Shown one piece after another: positions 1-4,964 of a DNA stretch of 5,762 nucleotides (the first letter of the stretch is position 1; each line of letters begins with the position of its first letter). The notes beneath the pieces were generated by a model, which saw only the letters and a list, made by a program, of their open reading frames with translations, made no database searches and was not told where the DNA came from. The stretch lies in contig CAZDHT010000302.1 in NCBI GenBank assembly GCA_964505325.1, forward strand, positions 1 through 5,762, in the 5' to 3' direction. Position numbers and translations under genes: made by a program. The DNA comes from CAZDHT01 sp964505325 (GTDB lineage: Bacteria; Planctomycetota; PUPC01).

Positions 1-4
1 CGCC

Positions 5-52
5 GCGCGGCCGAGTTGTAGGCCCGCTCTGTGAGCGGGCGAGGCGCCGCGC
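5..52. repeat. REP-like GTAG-footed stem-loop
   Basis: The core is a perfect 8-bp stem with a 3-nt loop: GCCCGCTC at 22-29, TGT at 30-32, GAGCGGGC at 33-40. The tetranucleotide GTAG (18-21) sits directly at its 5' foot. An outer 7-bp stem, GCGCGGC (5-11) with GCCGCGC (46-52), encloses it, giving a two-tier hairpin. A GTAG or GGAG foot next to a GC-rich hairpin is the known hallmark of REP elements mobilised by REP-associated tyrosine transposases (Y1/RAYT). No transposase is in the window. The element lies about 110 bp past the malic enzyme stop, so it could also end or stabilise that transcript, but no T-run follows it in that direction. Copy number in the genome is unknown. Confidence 0.5.
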
Positions 53-163
53 TGTGTTTTTCAGCGGGCTGCTAGGGCACCGAGTGGTCGGACTCGAGCA
101 TCGGAACGCGGTCCGGCTCTTTGTGTGCGTATACGAGCTTGAACCGCTCGCGGGAGGTCGTTT
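53..163. other. Non-coding 3' flank of the malic enzyme gene
   Basis: I see no credible gene here. Read as the 3' flank of the minus-strand malic enzyme gene, it has no clear intrinsic terminator. A weak 5-bp stem at 50-66 (CGCTG / CAGCG) has a T-rich loop at 55-61 rather than a T-tail. The segment at about 55-76, TTTTTCAGCGGGCTGCTAGG in its core, resembles insertion-sequence ends as I remember them, but no transposase or matching second end is present. Confidence 0.4.
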
Positions 164-2158
164 TCAGTCTCCACGGTCCAGACGGCCCTCGTACAGCATC
201 CGCCTGGTGCGGAGGGCGATCTGGGCGGGATCGCCGTTCACCCGCGCCTCCCCGGTGTCGATGGCCGCCCTGGCGATGGCTTCGGCAACAGCGGGCGGGA
301 CGCGCAGGTCCATCGCGCTGGGGATGAAGTAGTCCGGCCTCAGCATTCCCGATTCGACCAGGGCGGCGATCGCTTCCGCCGCGGCGATCTTCATCCCGTC
401 GTTGATGGACTTGGCGCGGACGTCGAGGGCGCCCCTGAAGATGCCCGGGAAGCCGAGGCAGTTGTTCACCTGGTTCGGGAAGTCCGAGCGGCCCGTCGCC
501 ACGGCGATGGCGCCGGCCGCGTAGGCCTCGGCGGGCATCACCTCCGGCACCGGATTGGCCATTGCGAGAATGACCGCGTCCTTCGCCATCGTGCGAATCA
601 TCTCACCCGTGAGCGCGCCCGCCACCGAGAGGCCGATGAAGACGTTGCGTCCCTTCACGGCATCGGCCAGCCCGCCCTTGATTCGGTCGCGGTTGGTCAC
701 CTCTGCGATCCGTTCCTTCACCGGGTTCATGTTCTCTGCGCGGCCCTCGTAGATGGGGCCGGCGCGGTCGCAAAGGATCACGTCCTGGACGCCCGCCGCC
801 AGCAGCAGCCGGGTGACCGCGATGCCCGCGGCCCCCGCGCCGTTGAACGTCACCGTCAACTCGTCGAGCGCCCGGTCGCACAGCCTCGCCGCGTTGAGCA
901 GCGCGGCGAGCGTCACGACGGCGGTGCCGTGCTGGTCATCGTGAAAAACGAAGATGTCGAGGCGCTTCTTCAGCTCGTCTTCGATCTCGAAACAGTGCGG
1001 CGCCGAAATGTCCTCCAGATTGATCCCGCCGAACGACGGGGCAATTGCCTCGACCGTGCGCACCAGTTCCGCTGGGTCTTCCGTGTCGACGCAGATCGGC
1101 ACGGCATCGCAGCCGGCGAACGTCTTGAAGAGCGCGCTCTTTCCGAGCATCACGGGCAGGCCGGCGACGGCGCCGATGTTGCCCAGCCCAAGCACCGCCG
1201 TGCCGTTGGTCACCACCGCAACCATGTTGCCCTTGCAGGTCACGTGGTCGGCCAGGCCGGGCGATTCCGATATGGCGGCCGCCGCCTCGTCCGCACCGTC
1301 GAACACGCAGGCCAGGCGCGCCGGGTCGGGTGGCCTGAGCTTGGGCTGCATCTCAATTGCGCCGGCCAGGTGCGCGAGGAGGCGCAGGGCCTGCTCGCGC
1401 GGCGCGTCCGCCGCCAGCCAATCCTCCGGCTCCTGAAAGGGGGCAAGCGCTCCCGTCTCCAGGTAGTTCCGAAGGCGCGCCTCGACCGCTGCCGCCGTCA
1501 CATCAGCCCTTGCCAGGCCGAGCTCGATGGTCTTCTCCGCGGCGGCACGGGCCACCCGCGGCGCCGAGCGGAACGAGAGCTGATCTTCGTCCCCCGCGGC
1601 GACCGCCTCGACGACCACGCGCGGGTCCAGCTCTCTGGCGCGCAGATCGAGCAACACACGGATGAGCCCCGGGTACACCGACGGGTCACCGAGGCAATGC
1701 TCGCCATCGCGGGGCGGACGCAGGACGGGGATGTCCAGGTCGGAGAGTTCGGCAATCGCTTGGCCGGCGTCGGCCGGGCTCAGTTCCAGCAGCCACACCG
1801 CGCCGAACGTGGAAGCGAACGAGCGAACCGCCGCGATCACGTCCGCGTTTGTTTCTCCGGCCACGACCAGCGGCACGGCGTCGATCCCCGCCAGCATCTT
1901 CAGCATGGCGGCCACCGATTCCAGTCGCGGCAGCGACGCCGGCTCCGGCCCGACGAGGGCCACTGCATTGCCCCGCCAGGTGTACGTGTATGACAATTCA
2001 GGGTCGCGCGCGATCTGTTTGCAGGGCTCGGCGACGCCCGGTGTGTAAATCACACTCAAAGCGAAATTGTCCCGGATGGGCATCTTGAGCTTCACGCCGA
2101 TCAGCCCGCCCAACCGCTCCCTGAGCTTCACACCGCAGTTCTCGTTCTGCTCTGGCAC
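164..2158 (-). CDS. Malic enzyme, fused tandem duplication with degenerate N-terminal copy
   Basis: Oxidative decarboxylation of malate to pyruvate, CO2 and NAD(P)H in the cytoplasm. Start is GTG at 2158 with AGGAG 8 nt upstream. The C-terminal copy (about 280-656) has GLGNIG (324-329), catalytic Lys340, metal ligands Glu382, Asp383 and Asp408 (HDDQHGTA), Rossmann GAGAAG (440-445), ANPVPE (534-539), GRSDFPNQVNN (556-566) and FPGIFRGALDVRA (570-582). The N-terminal copy (about 10-235) has YTPGVAEPC with Tyr38, then a degenerate malic domain and a remnant of the C-terminal end (YPGLIRVLLDLRA, 162-174), without a Rossmann domain. Residues 74-126 align ungapped with 332-384, about 19 of 53 identical by eye. 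The Tyr position in the C-terminal copy is Phe286. Usual lengths are about 400 residues, or about 760 with a phosphotransacetylase-like domain; neither that domain nor an ACT domain is present. Cofactor choice cannot be read from the sequence. Family certain; activity inferred. Confidence 0.93.
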   Translation of the reverse strand: MPEQNENCGVKLRERLGGLIGVKLKMPIRDNFALSVIYTPGVAEPCKQIARDPELSYTYTWRGNAVALVGPEPASLPRLESVAAMLKMLAGIDAVPLVVAGETNADVIAAVRSFASTFGAVWLLELSPADAGQAIAELSDLDIPVLRPPRDGEHCLGDPSVYPGLIRVLLDLRARELDPRVVVEAVAAGDEDQLSFRSAPRVARAAAEKTIELGLARADVTAAAVEARLRNYLETGALAPFQEPEDWLAADAPREQALRLLAHLAGAIEMQPKLRPPDPARLACVFDGADEAAAAISESPGLADHVTCKGNMVAVVTNGTAVLGLGNIGAVAGLPVMLGKSALFKTFAGCDAVPICVDTEDPAELVRTVEAIAPSFGGINLEDISAPHCFEIEDELKKRLDIFVFHDDQHGTAVVTLAALLNAARLCDRALDELTVTFNGAGAAGIAVTRLLLAAGVQDVILCDRAGPIYEGRAENMNPVKERIAEVTNRDRIKGGLADAVKGRNVFIGLSVAGALTGEMIRTMAKDAVILAMANPVPEVMPAEAYAAGAIAVATGRSDFPNQVNNCLGFPGIFRGALDVRAKSINDGMKIAAAEAIAALVESGMLRPDYFIPSAMDLRVPPAVAEAIARAAIDTGEARVNGDPAQIALRTRRMLYEGRLDRGD

Positions 2159-2166
2159 CCGATACG

Positions 2167-2171
2167 CTCCT
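2167..2171 (-). promoter_or_regulatory. Ribosome binding site fixing a GTG start
   Basis: On the minus strand this reads AGGAG, with 8 nt to the GTG at 2158-2156. It supports the GTG start and the N-terminal sequence MPEQNEN for the malic enzyme. Confidence 0.75.
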
Positions 2172-2193
2172 GTGGTACCGCGACGGCTCGCCT

Positions 2194-2221
2194 ATCTTAA
2201 CGGCGGTTCGTCGGGTGTCAA
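2194..2221 (-). promoter_or_regulatory. Sigma70-type promoter of the malic enzyme gene
   Basis: Read on the minus strand, a perfect -35 box TTGACA (2221-2216) is followed by a 16-bp spacer and a -10 box TAAGAT (2199-2194, 4 of 6 to consensus). Predicted transcription start is near 2187, leaving a leader of about 28 nt that contains the AGGAG site. The segment is AT-rich against its surroundings. Not experimentally shown. Confidence 0.65.
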
Positions 2222-2230
2222 TCAATTGAC
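2217..2230. promoter_or_regulatory. Inverted repeat spanning both divergent -35 boxes
   Basis: GTCAAT (2217-2222), CA, ATTGAC (2225-2230): perfect 6-bp arms with a 2-bp spacer. It contains most of both -35 hexamers. The symmetry may simply come from two back-to-back -35 boxes, or it may be an operator through which one regulator controls both transcripts. Confidence 0.4.
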
Positions 2231-2254
2231 TTGGCGACATGGCGGCGGTAGAAT
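2226..2254 (+). promoter_or_regulatory. Sigma70-type promoter of the xseB-ispA-nadK operon
   Basis: The -35 box TTGACT (2226-2231, 5 of 6) and -10 box TAGAAT (2249-2254, 5 of 6) are separated by the optimal 17 bp. Predicted transcription start is near 2261, about 22 nt ahead of the xseB ATG. This is the only strong promoter-like sequence I see for the six plus-strand genes. Confidence 0.7.
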
Positions 2255-2282
2255 CACGGCGGCTCGAGCACGGGAAGAAGAA

Positions 2283-2522
2283 ATGGGCAAGAAACAGCCG
2301 AAGTTCGAAGAGTCCCTGGCAGAGCTTGAGGCGATCATCACCGAGCTGGAGGGCGGCGAACTGCCCCTGGACGAAATGATGGGCCGCTACGAGAAGGGCG
2401 TGAAGGCCCTGGAGCTCTGCAGGAAGATGCTCGACGCGGCGGAAAAGAAGATCGAGATACTCGTGAAGGGCGAAGACGACAAGCTCAAGGCGAAGCCGTT
2501 TGAGCCCGCCGACGAGGAATGA
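2283..2522 (+). CDS. xseB: Exodeoxyribonuclease VII small subunit
   Basis: Small subunit of exonuclease VII, which with the large catalytic subunit XseA degrades single-stranded DNA in repair and recombination. The 79-residue length is typical. Family signatures are FEESLAELE (8-16), LEGGELPLDE (22-31) and YEKGVKAL (36-43), forming a charged helical hairpin; the acidic C-terminal tail is not conserved. The ATG at 2283 is preferred over more upstream in-frame codons because it gives the family N-terminus, lies about 22 nt after the predicted transcription start, and has a weak GGGAAG site 5 nt upstream (2272-2277). It is the first gene of the plus-strand operon, and its stop overlaps a possible early ispA start. 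No xseA is in the window. An xseB-ispA pairing is common in bacteria. Confidence 0.93.
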   Translation: MGKKQPKFEESLAELEAIITELEGGELPLDEMMGRYEKGVKALELCRKMLDAAEKKIEILVKGEDDKLKAKPFEPADEE

Positions 2523-2587
2523 CCCCGCAAGAATCCGCTGCGCCGGGCTCGCGATCGACTCGTCACCATACGGTGGACCCCGTTGCC

Positions 2588-3490
2588 ATGTCGCGTTCAC
2601 TCCACGAGCTGAAAGCCTTCTGGGACGGCCTGGACGGCATTCGTGAGGCCGTAAGCCGGAGCCTCGACGACTGGCTGCCCGGGGCCTCCGACGCGCCCAC
2701 CCGGCTGCACGAGTCGATGCGGTACAGCGTGTTAGCAGGAGGCAAGCGGATCCGCCCCATCCTGGCCATCCTGGCGTGCCGAGCCGTGGGCGGCACGGAC
2801 GCCGAGGCCATGCCGGCTGCCTGTGCCATCGAGTGCATTCACACCTATTCGCTCATTCACGACGATCTGCCGGCGATGGATGACGACGACTTCCGCCGCG
2901 GCAAGCCGTCCAATCACAAGGCGTTCGACGAGGCCACCGCCATCCTCGCCGGCGACGCGCTCCTCACCATCGCGTTCGAGATCATCGGCACCCAAACCGC
3001 CGATGCCGGCGTGGCAAGCGGCGTGGCGCGCGAGGTTGCGCGGGCCGCGGGATGGGCCGGGATGGTCGGCGGGCAGATGGCCGACCTGCTCGCCGAGGGC
3101 GCCGAGCCGAGCGAAGAGGCGCTGCATTTCATCCATGAGCGCAAGACCGGCGCGCTCATCCGCGCTTCCGTTCGATGCGGGGCGATAGCAGGCGGGGCCA
3201 CCGATGAACAGCTCGCGGCACTGACCACGTACGGGCGGAATGTCGGTCTGGCTTTTCAAATCGCCGATGATATACTCGATGAAACGGCGACGACCGAGCA
3301 GCTCGGCAAGACGGCGGGAAAGGACAAGGCATCAAAGAAGCTGACGTTTCCCGCCGTGCACGGGCTGGAGCAATCACGCGCCGAGGCTGGCTGCCTCGTG
3401 GCAGAAGCGAAAACCGCCCTCGCGGAACTCGGCCGCACGGCCGAGCCGCTTTGCAAGCTGGCTGAGTTCATCATCTCGAGGACGTCTTAG
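2588..3490 (+). CDS. ispA: Short-chain (E)-prenyl diphosphate synthase (farnesyl/geranylgeranyl type)
   Basis: Condenses isopentenyl diphosphate with allylic diphosphates to make farnesyl (or geranylgeranyl) diphosphate for quinone, carrier-lipid and terpenoid synthesis. With the ATG at 2588 it has 300 residues, matching the family. Motifs: GGKRIRP (51-57), first Asp-rich motif DDLPAMD (92-98) with the two-residue insertion of bacterial type II enzymes, GGQMADL (161-167), KTGALI (186-191), second Asp-rich motif DDILD (227-231), and GKDKASKKLTFPAVHG (244-259). Tyr87 and Ser88 precede the first motif as in E. coli IspA, which fits a C15 product, but product length is not certain. An alternative ATG at 2519 overlaps the xseB stop (ATGA) and adds 23 non-conserved residues; its GAGGA abuts the ATG. 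GGTGGA lies 10 nt before 2588. The stop is 12 nt before nadK. Confidence 0.92.
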   Translation: MSRSLHELKAFWDGLDGIREAVSRSLDDWLPGASDAPTRLHESMRYSVLAGGKRIRPILAILACRAVGGTDAEAMPAACAIECIHTYSLIHDDLPAMDDDDFRRGKPSNHKAFDEATAILAGDALLTIAFEIIGTQTADAGVASGVAREVARAAGWAGMVGGQMADLLAEGAEPSEEALHFIHERKTGALIRASVRCGAIAGGATDEQLAALTTYGRNVGLAFQIADDILDETATTEQLGKTAGKDKASKKLTFPAVHGLEQSRAEAGCLVAEAKTALAELGRTAEPLCKLAEFIISRTS

Positions 3491-3502
3491 CGGAGCGCGG
3501 CA

Positions 3503-4348
3503 ATGGCTTCACCGCCACAGAAAGTGATCGTGATCGGCGACGCGACCCGGACAAGGGTGGCCGAGACGGTGGAACGCGCGCTCCCCGTGCTTCGCGAGGC
3601 CGCCGAGGTGGTGGCGGTTGACCTGGACGACTCGCTGCAGCTCGAGTCCGTGCAAGCCGACCTGGCCTTCGTCTTCGGCGGCGACGGGGCGATCCTGAAG
3701 GCCGTCCGAAGGCTCGGCGCGAACCACGTCCCCATCTGCGGCGTCAATCTCGGTAAGCTGGGGTTCCTGGCCACGCTGACCGACGACCATCTCGACGAGA
3801 GACTCCGCTCGGTCCTGCGGGGCGAATACGTCATCACCTCGGCCATGACGCTCGAGTGCTCCGTGCGGCGAGGAGCGGCCGTGATTCACGAAAGCCGCGC
3901 GGTGAACGACGCGGTGATCTCGCGCGGCGCGCTCTCGCGCATCGTGCCCATAGACCTTCTGATCGACGGCGGCAAGGTCACCACCTACAACGGCGACGGG
4001 ATGATCGTCTCGACGCCGCTGGGATCGACCGCCCATTCGCTGTCCGCGGGCGGCCCGATCATCGAGCCCGGCGTCGAGGCGATTATCCTGGCCCCCATCT
4101 GTCCGCACACCCTGTCGAACCGGCCCATCGTCGTGCCGGCGGACAGACGCATCGAGCTCGTCGTCAGGGACGGGCCGAAGGGCGCGGCGCTAACTGTCGA
4201 CGGCCAGGTATTCCAGGAACTGTCGCCTGGCGACGTGGTCGCGGTCGCGCGATCCGAGCAGCGCTTCGACCTCGTCCGCGCGTCCGACTACGGCTATTTT
4301 CGTACGCTCCGCGATAAGCTGGGATGGGGCGGCCACCTCGGAGCATAG
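3503..4348 (+). CDS. nadK: NAD kinase (ATP/polyphosphate-NAD kinase family)
   Basis: Phosphorylates NAD+ to NADP+ in the cytoplasm, the only route to NADP. At 281 residues it is of usual length. Motifs in order: GGDGA (59-63) with catalytic Asp61, NLGKLGFL (82-89), the ND motif at Asn135-Asp136, the diphosphate-binding loop TPLGSTAHSLSAGGP (171-185), PICPHTLSNRPIV (198-210), and DGQ (233-235) in the C-terminal beta-sandwich domain. GGAG (3492-3495) lies 7 nt upstream of the ATG, a well-placed ribosome binding site. Two motif positions differ from the textbook forms: Ala63 replaces the usual Thr or Ser of GGDG(T/S), and Leu173 replaces Thr in TPTGSTA. Similar variants occur, as I recall, in planctomycete homologues. 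It lies 12 nt after ispA and is probably co-transcribed with it. Confidence 0.95.
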   Translation: MASPPQKVIVIGDATRTRVAETVERALPVLREAAEVVAVDLDDSLQLESVQADLAFVFGGDGAILKAVRRLGANHVPICGVNLGKLGFLATLTDDHLDERLRSVLRGEYVITSAMTLECSVRRGAAVIHESRAVNDAVISRGALSRIVPIDLLIDGGKVTTYNGDGMIVSTPLGSTAHSLSAGGPIIEPGVEAIILAPICPHTLSNRPIVVPADRRIELVVRDGPKGAALTVDGQVFQELSPGDVVAVARSEQRFDLVRASDYGYFRTLRDKLGWGGHLGA

Positions 4349-4374
4349 GCTTACTGGCACAGGAAGATGCTCAC

Positions 4375-4379
4375 AGGAG
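4375..4379 (+). promoter_or_regulatory. Ribosome binding site fixing the ferredoxin start
   Basis: AGGAG with 5 nt to the ATG at 4385. The alternative in-frame ATG at 4367 has AGGA only 2 nt upstream, which is too close, so 4385 is the better start. Confidence 0.7.
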
Positions 4380-4384
4380 CTCAC

Positions 4385-4606
4385 ATGTTCGTCATCAGAA
4401 TCGATCGAGACCGCTGCAAGAGTTGCGGGCTCTGTATCGAGTGTTGCCCGCGCAAGCTGCTGGGGCCGGATACCGAGTTGAACAAGCGCGGCGTCCTCCC
4501 CGTCAGGTTTGAAGGGGAACCCGAGAAATGCACGGGCTGCTGCAACTGTGCCACAATATGCCCGGACGCCGCAATTGAGGTCATAGAGGTGCCGGACGAG
4601 AAATGA
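4385..4606 (+). CDS. Two-[4Fe-4S] ferredoxin, KorD-like (2-oxoacid:ferredoxin oxidoreductase delta subunit family)
   Basis: A 73-residue cytoplasmic electron carrier with two CxxCxxCxxxCP motifs: Cys11, 14, 17, 21 and Cys49, 52, 55, 59. Each motif supplies three ligands to one cluster and the fourth to the other, as in 8Fe ferredoxins. The inter-motif stretch (ELNKRGVLPVRF, 31-42) and the end CPDAAIEV (59-66) match my memory of KorD, the delta subunit of 2-oxoglutarate:ferredoxin oxidoreductase. KorD genes normally precede korA and korB; here the next gene is a small membrane protein, so it is either an orphan KorD-like subunit or a free ferredoxin. Extra cysteines, Cys20 and Cys53, adjoin cluster ligands. 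It lies 36 nt after nadK, and its stop overlaps the next start (ATGA), suggesting translational coupling. The function as a ferredoxin is secure; the partner is unknown. Confidence 0.88.
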   Translation: MFVIRIDRDRCKSCGLCIECCPRKLLGPDTELNKRGVLPVRFEGEPEKCTGCCNCATICPDAAIEVIEVPDEK

Positions 4607-4959
4607 GCCGGAACGCCAGAATAGCCCTTGATGTCGGCACCGCGATGCTCTTCCTGGCCGGCGCGCTCGCAGTGTTTGAGGCGAACCGGTGGCTGTCGGT
4701 CATCTCGCCGCCTCCCACGGACCCGTGGAAGTCCGCTCTTTCGCTTCGAACGCCGGGCCCGCCCCCGGACGAACGCCCGGCGGAACCGTTCAAATGGACG
4801 GCGTTGGCCGCCATTCTACTCGCAGCGGCCGGCTTCGCAGCCATCGTTGCCACCCTGGCCATCGCCATCGCCCGACTCATGCCCAGGGCCCTGCGGCCTT
4901 TGGATGCCAACGAGCAACTGAAGAACGACGCGCCCGCTCCGAGCCGACCCGACGGATAA
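4603..4959 (+). CDS. Small two-helix membrane protein of unknown function
   Basis: I do not recognise this 118-residue protein. Two hydrophobic segments are visible, about 8-27 and 66-90. They are separated by a Pro-rich, acidic loop (about 36-63), with a polar C-terminal tail from about 94. Arg residues flank the N-terminus (Arg3, Arg6) and follow the second helix (Arg91, 95, 98), so the positive-inside rule predicts both ends in the cytoplasm and the Pro-rich loop outside. There is no cleavable signal peptide or catalytic motif. The ATG overlaps the ferredoxin stop by 4 bp, and the next gene begins 5 nt after its stop, so its place in the operon is firm. This supports a real gene despite the lack of known homologues. 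A membrane anchor or partner for the ferredoxin is possible but speculative. Confidence 0.72.
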   Translation: MSRNARIALDVGTAMLFLAGALAVFEANRWLSVISPPPTDPWKSALSLRTPGPPPDERPAEPFKWTALAAILLAAAGFAAIVATLAIAIARLMPRALRPLDANEQLKNDAPAPSRPDG

Positions 4960-4964
4960 CACCG

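Noticed and set aside
54..332. Small plus-strand open frame at the left edge
   Set aside because: Overlaps the 3' end of the malic enzyme gene, has no motif and no ribosome binding site.
929..1993. Long plus-strand open frame (354 codons) opposite the malic enzyme
   Set aside because: It lies entirely inside the strongly supported minus-strand gene, is Arg/His-rich as expected of antisense frames in GC-rich DNA, and has no recognisable motif.
164..2158. Malic enzyme duplication as an assembly or frameshift artefact
   Set aside because: The frame is continuous over 664 codons, and the copies have diverged strongly at the protein level with domain-scale loss, which an assembly duplication would not produce.
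2067..2282. Upstream extension of XseB to an ATG at 2067
   Set aside because: It would run back through the promoter region into the divergent malic enzyme gene and add 72 residues absent from the family.
4689..4964. Upstream extension of the phosphoesterase to 4689
   Set aside because: It overlaps the membrane protein gene in another frame, and the extra residues lack any phosphoesterase feature; the family begins at the beta-strand after the ATG at 4965.
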